This document shows, one piece after another, positions 24,761 to 37,269 of a stretch of 64,000 nucleotides of DNA. The translations under genes and the position numbers were made by a program. The DNA comes from Dendrobium chrysotoxum (lineage: Eukaryota > Streptophyta > Magnoliopsida > Asparagales > Orchidaceae). Each line of letters begins with the position of its first letter. Position 1 is the first letter of the stretch. The stretch covers positions 17,252,228-17,316,227 of the forward strand of contig CM034304.1 in assembly GCA_019925795.1 (NCBI GenBank), read 5' to 3'. The notes below the pieces were generated by a model. It saw only the letters and a program-made list of their open reading frames with translations, was not told where the DNA came from and did not search any database.

Positions 24761-24827
24761 CATAAAGATGCAAGTAGTAATATTTGTTATCATTAAAAAT
24801 ATAAACTTTACAGCCCGAGTTATAACA

Positions 24828-27118
24828 CATTATCATTTAACTTTTTCCACAACTCTAAATGGCATGTCTAAAAACTCATAATATATATGCCTCATTCTAA
24901 ATACAATATTTGTCACATCCTCCTCACTCTCACCTTCAGCTGCTGAAAACCATATGGCAGACCGATCTAAGAAAATATTGAACATCAAGCAAGCTGATCA
25001 AGCAAGTCGTCAATCCTAGGTAAAGGATACATATTTTTTATGGTGACTTTATCCAACTCTTTGTAATTAATGTACATACATATCATACCATTTTTTTCTT
25101 TATAAATAGAATTGGTGCTCCCTTTGGAGACTCACTAAGATGGATGAATCCCCTGTTAACTAACTCCTGAAGCTCCTTAGATGCCATCCTATATGAAGCT
25201 TTTAAAATTTGGGTTGTACCCAAAAAAATATTTGTACAGAACTCTACCTCTCCATCTAGCGTTGAGTCACTAACCCTCAGGGAAAACATCCAGATATTCT
25301 TAAACCACAGGAACACTACTTACAAATGCATAAGAGATGTAAGGATCTATGAAATATGATGCCAAAAAGACTAGACTACCTTTCCTCCAATGTATATCAA
25401 CATCTAAGGCAAAAATCAGACAAGAAAGAATACCATTAATTTCATAAAATACAAAACTTTCATAACTCTAATACATAGTTACTTTCTTCTTCAGATAATT
25501 AATCTAAGCCACATACTAACTCATTTAGTCCATACCCAAAATAACATCAAACATAAAAATAGGTAATAGAATCAAACTAGATGACCAAACCCTATTGAAA
25601 ATCTCTAAATCACAAAAATAAACTTGACTAGCCACCATACCATCTCACATAAGCAAAACCAAAAATAAAGAAATAGGTAACAATACATAAGATAAATCAA
25701 GAGAATCAAAATACTTTTCAAACATGAAAGAATGGCTAGCACCATAATTGAATAACATATGGAAAGGAGACACAAAAATATAAGTTGTACCATGGAAACT
25801 CACTAGGCTCTTACTGCGTTAGATTATAAACTCATGATTGTATAGGGGCCAAAGAAATAAAACTCTAACACCCTATAAACCTTCAAAATGTTGACCTCAT
25901 GATACTGGACCAACATCCCAACTACTAGAAGCCTCATAATATGGTTGAGGTGGTACTATCAACTACCAGAAACTATCAATTCTCAAGTCAGAACATTTGT
26001 CAAAGCCATCATGTGGACACTCAGCAATCATGTATCTGAATTAACCACAATGAAAATACCAGTTTGATGCTATGTAGCACTAACCACTATGCCTCCTACC
26101 GTACTATTGACATAATGGGTCCCAATTAACTAAACCCCCAGATTTGACAACACTACCTCTATCTGATCTAAAAGAAACTACTATTGATTATCCAATTCTT
26201 CTAAACTTAGCAGATCCATACTTGTTCTTCTTCCCCTGAATGGCTACTACTAACCATCTCACTGCCAATTCTTTTCATGCTCATAGTATATCGATGTTGA
26301 AAAACTCTGAAATTAGTCTCTATTTGCTTGGCCCTCTCGACCAACTGAGCAAAGTCTATAATATCTTAAGCCAATAATGGCTTCCTCAAAGCATATTGGA
26401 GTTTCTCCAAAAATCAATAAAACTTGTCCTCATAAGTACTAATTAACTACAGAGTATATCTAAAAAGAGCAGTAAACTCTACCTTGCACTACAGACTAAC
26501 ATAACAAATAGAGGTACAAACCATATCCTTAATATCTCCATAAACTCTTTCCAAAAAATCAAAGTATTTACATGACCATCAAACTTCTACTATTGCTGGC
26601 CAAGCCACGAGCGCTTTACCTCACAATCTAACAGAATGCAACTAATGTAACTCTCCTCTTAGGAGGATAATGCATCTCATCCAGAGTCTTCTCTATCCTC
26701 ATCAGCTAATCCTTAGCTATTCTAGGCTTAATAACACTTGAAAGTCTAGGAGGCTATAATCTCATGAAATTCTATAAATACATATCCATGCCATCAGAGT
26801 GGCTATCAGAAACTTATATATGGGCCTTGACTACCAGCTATGCTACCAAACATATAATCTTGGAAACTACCTTAAAACTTATCACAAGAGCTGTACCATG
26901 AACCTAAGATGCCTGACAAGAGCTTTGACCATTAGTCATATCTGGATCTGGCTAAGATAGATTAGTCATCTCAAAATATTGAACACAATTAAATACAACA
27001 CATACATATAAAAAATAAATAAAATGAACAGCTAAAACTAGCCAAAAGCACCTCACTTCTATAGATTAAATCATGTGGCTCTATTATGATTTGCTTCTCC
27101 AACCTTGCTCTGATACCA
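24828..27118 (-). pseudogene. Ty3/gypsy gag-pol remnant (element H)
   Basis: From right to left on the minus strand: a primer-binding site at 27107-27118 (inverse GCTCTGATACCA), gag-like sequence from about 26950, a decayed zinc-knuckle block near 26030 (YFHCG...AECP), the protease-RT junction at 25083-25316 (APYRMA-like, then GFIHLSESPKGAPILF), then YKELDKVTIKNMYPLPR, and EFLDMPF near 24870. Many stops interrupt all parts. The RT ends abruptly at 24828 at the edge of LTR E, so the rest of pol was displaced by insertion of copia element 3. Confidence 0.85.
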
Positions 27119-27313
27119 AAAATGCTTGACATAACTTAACCTGATATGACCTGATACCACACAGGTCATACCATGTCTGATTGTGGTAAGATTGACCCTA
27201 AGATCTAGTTAAAGAAATACTAAAACAAAACTTCTAATTTAAACAAACCATAGAGCCACTACTAAACACAAATAAAGAGGAAGACTAATAAATCTTAAAA
27301 TTATTATCTATTT

Positions 27314-27316
<3 letters not shown>

Positions 27317-27366
<50 letters not shown>
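27317..27366. repeat. AT microsatellite
   Basis: About 25 AT units lie inside the LTR of element H. Confidence 0.95.
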
Positions 27367-27371
<5 letters not shown>

Positions 27372-27784
27372 GAGATATCTATAACAGTGCTTGATAATAG
27401 ACAATATAACAAAATAAAAGTCAAGCCTATAAAAATCAAAACTAATAAAAATATACTTATAGCACAGATCGGAGCTTGCTACCAAAAACTACTCAGCTCA
27501 CTCCTTACCCTTTCCTTGGCCTAAAAATGAAAGTAAAAGTATGACTGAGCTAGTATATCTCAATAGGCTATCACAGCCTAAAATAAAAATTAATAACTAA
27601 AATTAAAAATATTATACTGTGATAATAAATTGAAATACTGTATAAACAGCTAAAAGTAAAACATATACAAATATTGAATGCATTTAATTAACCAATGAGC
27701 TAAAGAAAAACTAAAATATAAATAAATGCCTTATAACAGTTTTTAGAATTGGCCATAAGCTCTAGTCTTATAACACATCATATA

Positions 27785-27970
27785 TTAGAATCCCACATTG
27801 ATAGCCTACTAGCTCCGGCATAACATCATATGTCATATTAGAATCTCACCACAGTATCCCACTAGCTCTAGCATAACATCACATGTTATATTAGAATCCC
27901 ACGTTGATAGCCCATTGACTCAGACATAATAACACCCCATCTCAGTAGCATGCTGACTTCGACATAACAA
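27785..27970. repeat. 53-bp tandem repeat, about 3.5 units
   Basis: The block TTAGAATCCCACRTTGATAG recurs at 27785, 27838 and 27891, with a decayed fourth copy ending near 27970. It lies inside the LTR of element H. Confidence 0.8.
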
Positions 27971-28989
27971 AATGCTTTTTCACTTTTAGAATGTCATATT
28001 TCTTTTAATAGTATACACATATTCAATGCATTTTATTAAATAAAGCATAATTTGACTTAATTAAAAAAATGTCAAAATATCCTAATGGTAGGCAAAAGAA
28101 ATACTACTAAGTAAAAAATTCACATTTTTAAAATATAACCAAATTACCAGATAATATGTATAATAATATTCTAAAGCTTTAATTGAACCAAAGCACTATT
28201 TTTAGATTTCAGAATTGGTAAAAACAACAAAATTTTTAAAATCACTGAGTGACAAATTTCTAGAAATCACTCAAAATATTCATAATCTCAATCTTTAAAA
28301 CATATAAAATGTTATGCAATAAAAGTTTTACTAAAAGAATATTATCCTTATTTTTTATAAAAAAAACTAAATTTAATCAAAAAAATCTCAAAAATACCAA
28401 TTTATTTAAAACTAAAATAGGCAATGTAACCTACCTCAAAATGAATAAATTTCTCAACCGAGCTGATTGACAAAAATAGCTCCTTGACTCCTAAAGTCTA
28501 GCTTTTCTTTTCTCTCACCTCACTATTTCTCTCATTTTCTCTTTTATTCTATGTTACATGAAACGAATGGGAAAATGAAACTTATAAATGGAAATGGATT
28601 TTTTTAATTTAAAATATATAAAAAATATATTAAGGGTTAAATGGTAATTTTTCTATTTAAATGAAATGATCATATAAATATTTTTATATCTTCAAATCTA
28701 GAGACCCAAAAATTACAAAAAAAATATTTATAATTTAGCTAAGAATGTCTAGAATGCTCTGGTGCAATCAATTTGCAAAATGGAAATCTAATAGTTCTAA
28801 AAACCTCACTTATATTGATATATATCAATTTCTTAAAAAATTGTACCAATGCCCAAAAAGTTAAAAAAATTATTATTACTAGAGCATAAAAATATTTATG
28901 TTATGGTGAAAATGGTTTGGAAATTTGGACTTATAATGACTCCCAAAAAAAATTTTGACTATTGTAGGTCAAATTATATTTTTTTTTTA

Positions 28990-29935
28990 AATTTTAGAGT
29001 TATAACAAATATCATCAACATAAATCTGAATTATACGCATATATGCTCCAACTCTTTTAATGAAAAAGGTGGTGTCTATGATGCCCTTAACAAAGGATTT
29101 TTTTAATAGAAAGTTACTTAATCTATCCTATCATTTCATAGGTGGTTGCTTAAGCCTATAAATTACTTTCTTGAGCTTATAAACATAATGGGGAAAAGTT
29201 GAATTTTATAAAATGGGTTTATTTTAAATAAATATCTTCTTTAATTACACAATTTAGAAAGACACTTCTAACATCCATTTGATATAGTTTGAATCACAAA
29301 AAGTATGCAAATGCTACTAACACTCTAATGACTTTTACTCTAGCTACGGGGGTAAAGGTCTCCTTAAAATATATTCTCTCAATTTAGTTATACCCCTTAG
29401 TTACTAATATAACCTTATTTTGAACTACTAATCTAGAGTCATTTAATTTATTTTTAAATATCCATTTAGTTGCAACGACACTCTAATCAGAGAGTCAACT
29501 TACTATTTCCCACACACCATTTCTTAAAAATTAATTAAGCTCCTCTTGCAGAGCTATAATCTAGAATTCATCAGTTAGTGCATGATCTACACTTATGGTT
29601 TCTATCATAGAGATAAAATCTATGTGGCTAACCTCCTTTCTAAGGTCATACCTAGTCTTAGATCTCCTAAGATAAGTTCTCTAGGGTGACTAGATAAATA
29701 CCTCCATTTTCTAGATAATGAATCTCAGGCTTCTTCTCTATTTTCTAATTTAATATTTTCTACTCTATGGGTTGCCTCTTCTTCTTCATCATGAATCATT
29801 TTAGTACCTGAAATCCTATATGATTTATTAAAAGTAATATGAGTGGACACCTAAAATACTAGGGTTCTTTTATTGAATATCCTCCTATAATCCTTGCTTA
29901 TAAAAGAATATCCTAAAAATAATGATTCACCTCAT
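28990..29935 (-). pseudogene. Ty1/copia pol fragment (post-integrase region and RT N-half, element 4)
   Basis: The minus strand shows FLGYSFISKDYRRIFNKR near 29900, WRYLSSHPRELILGD near 29700, YVYKLKKVIYRLKQPP near 29170 and the catalytic YVDD near 29025. Many stops and shifts are present. It is a separate, more decayed copy of the same copia family as elements 1 to 3. RNase H is missing because the fragment ends at the outer edge of the H LTR. Confidence 0.85.
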
Positions 29936-30026
29936 GCTTATTGTCCTTGTACCCAGAGTCGTGCAGGCGCTCACGCACAATCCCGCATACACCCCCTCCC
30001 ACAATCCAGCTCTTGCCTATATAGTC

Positions 30027-30937
30027 CACTATAAGAAAAAATGCAAATCACCAACAAATTTTTTGGCAAAAAACATTTTTGCCAAAAATTCTGGTAGCTT
30101 TTTCATAAGACTTTTATAGATTTTGGACAGCTTTCTAAAAGATTTTTTTACAAATTTTTGGTTAAATAATTTTGACAAATTTTTGACTAATTTCCAACAG
30201 ATTTCCAATAGATTTTTGACAAAATTTAAATTTTTTGTGTAATTAATTAAATTAACTAATTATTAAAATAACTAATTTACTATTTAAAATTAAGTAACAA
30301 ATTTAACTAATTATGTAAATTAACTAATTAATGAATTTAATTAATTATTAAATTAACTAATTAAATTTTTAGTTCCACATAGAAGCACGCGGCCCACTTT
30401 TCTTCTTCCACGCTTTTCCATTTAGACTCACATCGCTTGTGAGGAGATGACTTTACTATATAAAACTTGAAGAATTTTTTATTTATTTGATAGTGGGTGG
30501 GTGTGGAACAGCGGGCTAGCGTCTGTGGGGGCAGGGGGAGCGGGCTTGGTTGTGCTAGTCGACAGACTAGTTCAATGGGAAGGCAACGAGCTAGCAGGTA
30601 ATCTAGTACAGGTTCAACGAGGGCAGCAGGTTCAGTGGGTTGGAAGGAAGCCAACTTGTACTTCAAAATGAGGAGAAGAATTCGAATAAACAAAATATAT
30701 ATTTTGCTAATATTTTTATAAATTTTTTAGCTATAATTTCTTCTAGAAAATTATTGATGGAAATTTTCACTCGAAAGCCACTAGAAAAAGTTTTGGCAAT
30801 TTTTTTTGCCAGTAGTAGTTTTTCAGATGTGTGATTTAATTTACCATCAGAAATTTACTAAAAATACTAAATAATACTGGATTTTGCTCATTTTCTAGCT
30901 AAAATAACCTACAAAAAATATCATTTTTCTTGTAGTG
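30027..30937. mobile_element. non-autonomous CACTA (En/Spm) element, 911 bp
   Basis: The left end reads CACTATAAGAAAAAATG and the inverse of the right end reads CACTACAAGAAAAATG, the typical plant CACTA terminal repeat. The 3-bp flanks are GTC and TTC, so the duplication is imperfect. Subterminal TTTTGGCAA/TTGCCAAAA words occur near both ends. No transposase is present; the 110-codon frame at 30361-30693 has no recognisable domain. Confidence 0.87.
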
Positions 30938-31226
30938 TTCCAACCCTAGCCTAATCACCCACAATTTTGCACTCCCTCCCATGCCCACCCTCATCTATAA
31001 TCTAGCTCATGTAGGGGCATTCCCGCACGTGGCTCGTGCTCCACTCATGTGATGCGCTCACACACCTGCTATTTTCATGTCAGATTGGGTCAACTTGGTA
31101 ACCTTGTGGGTTGGGCCAAGGTCTGAATTTTTAACCTATTTATCAAATCGGGTCAGGCTCGGGTTGGATCAGTTGAAGGTGGGTCAATTTTAGGTTTGAA
31201 CTGAACCCAATCCAAAAACCCATTTT
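30938..31226. other. intergenic stretch with a MITE-like end
   Basis: The sequence right of the CACTA element continues the GC-richer flank left of it (CCCTCCCAC-type words at 29990 and 30975), so they were one stretch before insertion. The end near 31226 reads CCCATTTTGACACCCCTA, an end common in plant hAT-type MITEs. I could not place the other end. Confidence 0.35.
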
Positions 31227-31594
31227 GACACCCCTAATTGTAGTTATAGGTTCTGGTCATCTACTGAGGTGTTAGCTCACTTCATGATTTCATATATTTT
31301 TAGAAAGTGGTCAGAATCTAATTGAGTGAGGCAGATCAGGTCTTAAAAATTTAATTTTATTTATTTTTATACTTTTATTTTATTCTTTTATAACCAAGAA
31401 TAATGAGAGATTGATTGATATTATAGAATATATGTTTGGTTATTATATATGAATTTTAAGGAATGATTATAGATTGCTTTGATATTATAGTTACTTCTAT
31501 TAGTTTTTTTTATTTAAATAAGATTAGTGGCTTTTGTAGATCAATTAAAAAAAAGATAGATTACTCTTCCTAATTTAGATCTAAAAGCATCACA
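31227..31594 (+). mobile_element. truncated gypsy LTR 3' end with primer-binding site (element I)
   Basis: The last 370 bp of an LTR end AGCATCACA at 31594 and are followed by TTGGTATCAAAG at 31599-31610, a slightly decayed initiator-Met primer-binding site. The same LTR end occurs at 34.4-34.84 kb and 35.8-36.15 kb. The 5' part of the LTR is missing. Confidence 0.78.
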
Positions 31595-31659
31595 ACTTTT
31601 GGTATCAAAGAAATATTTATTGGAAGAATTAGAATGTAACCAGAGCTATAAAAATTGAT

Positions 31660-32900
31660 TGAGATGAGTAGTGTTAAGATTTATTTTCTTTGCATTCATA
31701 ACACGCATCTTTATGATTGAATTCTAATTGGATAGTAAAGAGAACTATAATGAGTATAATGGATCCATCTAAAGTACCAAATGAACATAGTATAAGGGTC
31801 CAAGCGAGTTCTAACACATTATGTAGTTTCCAATTTGATAGTGTAGTTAATGATTAATGCACAAAGCTGATAGATTGGGAATAAGGAGATTTAATAAGAT
31901 AAGTATTTATAAATGCTTCACAAGTTGAAGCTCCCACTATTCAAGGGAGATGTAAAGCCACGAGCAGTAGAAAATTGGTTATTGAGGATAAAGAAGATCT
32001 TTGATAGCATGCACTGTCCAAAGAATAAGAAAGTACCACTAGCAGTATTCCTATTAGTAGGTAAACTGGAAGATGGTGGATAGGATAGTAGCAAGAGAAA
32101 TTTTAAGGAAAGAAGAATGCAAAGATTACTTGGGAAAAGTTTATGGTTATCTTAAGAGACTAGTTTGTGCCCCCATCATCACGATAATATATACAATAAG
32201 CTTTCATAAGGCTAGAGTGAGGGAATAAACACTGATGTAATATGAGGCTAAGTTTATTATATTGGCTAAGTATGCACCTCAACTAATCAATACAAGTGAG
32301 ATGAAATATTATAGGTTCTTAAGAGGATTGAAGGATGAATTGTGACATTCACTTGTACCACTGAGAATCTAGAATTTTTTGAGTTAGTAAAGAAATGTTA
32401 AAGACAAGAAAGGTTACTTATTCAAGACTAGTAGAAAATTATTTATTCAGATATGATATGGGAAAAAAGAGAGAGGATGAGGAAGTAATGAAAGGAGATA
32501 GTTGTGACATGAAAGGTAGATTTGTTAATGCCAAGAGAGGATCTGTGGTACCGACTGGTAGCATATTAGAGCACCCTCAATGTGGTAGGTGACATGTAGG
32601 ATATAGTTAAATGGTCATAGGATAGTATTTGAGGTGTCGTTAGGATAATGGATTGCCACTAGAGAGGATACAAGGAGAGATCTAGATCCAGGATAGATAA
32701 GGCTAGACAAACATATGGACATATGATTGTAGGATCAAAAATGTCTTGTCAAGGTTTTACAAGGGGAGCAGATGGGAGATATATGAGTGGATGTCAAAGG
32801 CATCCCACACATTTAGTGATGATAACACCCCAAGTACAGTCAAGAGTATATAGTTTAAGTCAATTGAAAGTAAGATATGCTCTTGAGAGGTCCACTTGTA
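31660..32900 (+). pseudogene. Ty3/gypsy gag remnant (element I)
   Basis: A broken frame contains FKGDVKPRAVENWLLRIKKI at about 31940-32000, followed by VPLAVFLLVGKLEDGG. This matches the plant retrotransposon gag fold (FKG...W...KIF...F.L...A). Later pieces are basic (KKREDEEVMKG, 32460) with a possible zinc-knuckle remnant near 32578. Stops are frequent and no pol follows, so the element is gag-only or deleted. Confidence 0.75.
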
Positions 32901-32938
32901 TAGTTCTCTGTTCTGAATGCTATTATTACTAATTAAAA

Positions 32939-34837
32939 TGTAATGTATAACATGTTATATGATTGATGGATTGAAAGTTTTTTTTTATATAAAAATATCT
33001 AAAATTATTTTATTTAAAACCCTCACCACCTCTCCCCTCTCCCATTTCCTTTAATTGGGTGAGTGAAGAGAGACAAAAGAATAGAGAAGGGAAGAAAAAG
33101 GAGAGATAAATGAGAATTAGGATGGTATTTTTTATTGCTCTGGTTGGGAAATATGTTTTGATTGTGGTAGGTAACCTTAACCCTATGAATGTTTTCAATA
33201 ATTTTATGCTTTGCTAATTTTCATTCCTCTTAAAAGAGATAAAAATGTAGTATCTCTTATTTTAGTATCTTTTATACTGTATAACTTTTGATATATAGTA
33301 GACATCATTCCCTTAAATATTTTGACTGGTTTATATTAAAATTTTATTGATTGATTTTGTACATACTTCATTTTATTTAAAATAAGTAGTATAGTGATGA
33401 GAATAAAATTACTAGGAGTCATTAAAGTATATTTGGATATGAAATACATGATATATATACATTTAATATTCATTTAGTCAAATATGCAATTTTGGAATGT
33501 TATAGGTATCCTAATGAGTATAATGATAATTGCATTGGGTGTATATGATGCGTGCTATTATACTCTATATGATATGAAATATGTGTAAAAGTAAGAGAGG
33601 CTGGATAAAAAATGATTGACTGATTCATATTAATTGGAGACATTATACCTTATATATGAGGGAGGGCTGACAAGCATTCCTTTAAATAAGATTTATGGTA
33701 TAATCCTATATAATATGAAATGGGAGGTATAAGGAGAATGACTAATATAATATGATACGCCGACAGATAAAAAGTGATGATTTCTTACAAGAAAGACATT
33801 TGACTTATGAAATGTGATATAAGAATAATTCCTAGCAACATGACTGATTCCTAAGGTTAGCTTAGAGGATTAAATACAAAAAAAACACCATAGGTAAGTG
33901 GATGTTATATCTTGCTTGCATATGTATATGACATGAGTATATATAAAAATTTGCATAAATGAAATAATATCATATGATATGCACACGATACATGATATTA
34001 CTGACATGCACATGACATGACTAATAAGATTAATATAAGGGCATATAATACACATGAAATACATGTATATATATTGTATTGCATATAATAAAAATATATA
34101 ATATACATGCATTGATACTTAATATTATATAATAGGTATAGAACATATCTTCACTAGCTTAATATGACACGTATACCGATTTATATGAAATAACATATAA
34201 AATGAAATAAAGTATAATTAATTGACATGTATAAATTCATAACAGACCCACTATATTGTACTTGACATAAGTATATGAATGATAGAACGCACTGATCCCT
34301 TTATATTCCTACTAATCATAAAACATGAATTATATTACTTTTAATAAATTATATTGCTCATAAGAAATGATACTGCTTGTATTAATTGTCACCTGTTCTT
34401 ATAATTACATGGTTACACTTATATGGATCGAATGAATACATGCATACTACTTATATTGCCTTGTATTGATTGTAATTATAGGTTTTAATAACATATTGAG
34501 TTGTTAGCTCACTTTATGATTTTCATATAATTTCAAGAAGGGGTCAGGATCTACTGAGTGTTGCATATCATATCTTATATGTCTAGTTTTGTTTGTTTTT
34601 GTACTTTTATTTTATTTTTTTATAACCATAAATGATAAGAGATAGATTGATGTTATATAATGAATTTTTTGTTATTATATATAAATTTTAAGGAATAAAT
34701 TTAGATTGCTTTGAGGTATATGATTTATTGTTGCTTCTGATAGTTTTTTATTTATTTAAATGAGATTAGTGGTTCTCATATATTAATTAAGAGAAAAGAT
34801 AGATAATTCTTTCAAATTTAGATCTTGGGGCATCACA
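32939..34837 (+). mobile_element. gypsy LTR J, probably the 3' LTR of element I
   Basis: The LTR ends GGGGCATCACA at 34837 and its last third matches the element I LTR end. The start is uncertain; TGTAATGTATAAC at 32939 resembles the TGTAAT start of the G LTRs. Blocks shared with G and H (the AGAGAGAAAA-rich part, then TTGATTGTAATTATAGG near 34470) place it in the same superfamily. Confidence 0.62.
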
Positions 34838-34927
34838 CGTCACCTCCATGTCTCCCTACATGTGCAACCACCACATCGTAGTCCCTTAGGCCACCATAGC
34901 TCAAGCTATCACCAACTACGACCTTGT

Positions 34928-36155
34928 TTGGGACAAATTAACTGATTCAGATTGATTGGAGACATGATACCTTATATAGGAGGATGGGCTAATAAGCTTT
35001 CCTTTAAATAAGGTTTGTGGTATAATCCTATGTAATATGAAATGAGATGTATAAGGAGAATGACTAATATGATATGATATGATATGCCAACTGACAGAAA
35101 GTGATGATTTCTTATGTGAAAGACATTTGACTTATGAAATGTGATATTAGATTAATTCTTAGCAACAAGATTGATACCTAAGATTAGCCTAGAGGATTAG
35201 ATACAGAAAAAACACCATAGGTAAGTGGATGTTATATCTTTCTTGCATATGTATATGACATGAGTATATATAAAAATTTGCATAAATGAAAAAATATTAT
35301 ATGATATGCACATGATACATGATATTACTGATATATGCACATGATATGACTAATAAGATTAATATAAGGTCATATAATACACATGAAATATATGTATATA
35401 TCTTGTATTGCATATGTAAAAATACATAATATACATGTATTGATAATATTGTATGATATGTACATAACATAACTTCACTAGCTTAATATGACAGGTATAC
35501 TGATTTATATGAAATAACATATAAAATGAAATAAATTATAATTAATTGACATGTATAGATTCATAACATACCCACTATATTGTACTTGACATAACTATAT
35601 GAATGATAGAGCACACTGATCCCTTTATACGCCTACTAATCACAAAACACGAATTATATTAATTTTAATCATTTATATTGCTCATACGAAATAATACTGT
35701 TGATATTGATTGTCACCCGTTCTTATAATTACATGGTTACACTGATATGGATCGAATGAATACATGCATACTACATATATTTCCTTGTATTGATTGTAAT
35801 TATAGGTTTTAATAGCTTACTAAGTTGTTAGCCTACTTTGTGATTTTCATATATTTTCAAGAAGGGTCAAGATCTAGTGAAGTGTTGCAGATCAGGTCTT
35901 ATATGTTTATTTTTTTTTTGTACTTTTATTTTATTCTTTTATAACCATAAATGATAAGAGATGGATTGATGTTATATAATGAATTTTTATTATTGTATAT
36001 GAATGTTAAGGAAAAAATTTAGATTGCTTTGAGGTATATGATTTATTGTTGCTTCTGATAGTTTTTTATTTATTTAAATAAGATTAGTGGGTCTGATAGA
36101 TTAATTAAGAGAAAAGATTGATAATTCTTTCAAATTTAGATCTTGGGGCATCACA
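34928..36155 (+). mobile_element. second partial copy (K) of LTR J, 1318 bp downstream
   Basis: This copy repeats 33610-34837 almost base for base with a constant offset of 1318 bp, but lacks the LTR 5' part. The similarity runs 7 bases (CGTCACC) past the LTR end in both copies. Confidence 0.8.
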
Positions 36156-36160
36156 CGTCA

Positions 36161-36336
36161 CCGCATACAACCAAACAAATAAAAAAAATCTCTATTCAGA
36201 AAAAATTATGTATTCAGAAAAATCTCTATTAAAAAAATCTCTATTCTCTCTCTAAAATCAAATTTTCTGTCTAAGTATTGAGAATACACTAATTTTATTT
36301 TACTCCGCATACAACCAAACAAATAAAAAAATCTCT
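36161..36336. repeat. direct repeats of a CCGCATACAACCAAACAAAT block
   Basis: A block of about 30 bp occurs at 36161 and again at 36305. The inverse, TTGTTTGGTTGTATGCGG, is a common edge motif of plant MITEs, so this may be the remnant of one, but no complete terminal pair is seen. Confidence 0.45.
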
Positions 36337-37269
36337 TACATTTATCTTACATTATATTCCTTTTACTCTTAATTTCTTTTTGATAAAACTAAACAACCAC
36401 AAAAGCTTGATTTGGGATAGCTTTTTTACTGCCATGGTGGAATCAACCTTAGTTCTTTAGGGGGACAAACTTATTTAGTTGAAAGATTTAATTGAATTGT
36501 TTGGTTCAATATTATTTAAACAATATTATTTTCCAATCAACAATATTATTTAAATAATAGGGCTATCTACAAATATATAATAGAACATAGAAATTATTTA
36601 TTTATGAAACTATTGCTCAAAAAAGCTATCAAACCAAAAATATCAAATATCTACTAACATTATGTCAGCAAACTAAACAATAAGCTTATGTCTTGAGCTA
36701 CTCTGATGGATTGATGGATGGTGGAAGGAAATTATTGGACTGTAGGGATACTTATTTTTATTTCTGAACTCCTACAAATTGAGAGATTCCCATATAAAAA
36801 CTTCTGATTTTTCTACATAATCGTAATCATGACAATTATATAAAATATTTCTGTTGTAGTAGTGGTAAATATAGGAGGGTGTTGCATGCCAATTTATTTT
36901 CACATGATCACATCATAAACAAACAATCTTTGAAATAATAACACTACATAAAATTGATTATAGAGTCAATAATGAGGTAAACTGCTAAATTATATTATAA
37001 AACACGGCCATCCAAATAATCCATGGTAATAGAAGAAGACGGTAAGGGAAATAGTTTTTTTTTTAAATTTTCTAGAAGGCTCGAAGGAAAAATTTAGAGC
37101 TTACGGTAAGGTAAGAAGACACTACAGTCTGTACGCACCGATGAACATCATATTTTTCTTTGAATTTTGACCTTCAAATGACAGGGTTGTGAGGAGCGAA
37201 CGATATGCATGAAGAAGGCCTCCGGGCTAGCGATTTACCTGTGTGCATGAAAAAAGGGTTGGCTAGGGC
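36337..37269. other. intergenic stretch, no gene seen
   Basis: AT-rich unique-looking DNA with no reading frame, RNA gene or clear transposon end that I can support. Confidence 0.5.

Larger units (their letters stand above)
16880..24827 (-). mobile_element. LTR E: copia LTR on the minus strand, probably 5' LTR of element 3, split by F and G
   Basis: On the minus strand the LTR starts TGTTATAACTCGGGC at 24827, closely like LTR B, and ends at 16880 next to a GTTAAGCCTAAGTGAAC block that is the inverse of the conserved LTR 3' end. It survives in three pieces: 16880-17287, about 18844-20185 and about 24761-24827, roughly 1.8 kb in all. The gaps are solo LTR F and element G. It carries a TATA box on the minus strand at 17124-17130, a minisatellite at about 18845-19005 and an inverted-repeat field at 19330-19960. 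Its orientation and position suit the minus-strand pol at 10.7-13.5 kb. Confidence 0.8.
27123..28968 (-). mobile_element. 5' LTR of gypsy element H
   Basis: The inverse strand aligns by eye with the LTRs of element G over long blocks: the region with GTGATTTTAAAAATTTTG, the segment with TATGCTTTATTTAATAAAA, and the start-proximal part with AATTTCTTAAAAAATTGTACC. It ends next to the primer-binding site at 27107-27118. It is clearly more diverged than the two LTRs of G are from each other. The outer end near 28968 is approximate. Confidence 0.77.

Noticed and set aside
16880..24827. LTR E as a solo LTR
   Set aside because: The flanks TATCA and CATTA do not match as a duplication. Its orientation and a possible decayed primer-binding site fit a 5' LTR of the minus-strand element instead.
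30361..30693. 110-codon minus-strand frame inside the CACTA element as a transposase
   Set aside because: It lacks any transposase motif and is too short; the element looks non-autonomous.
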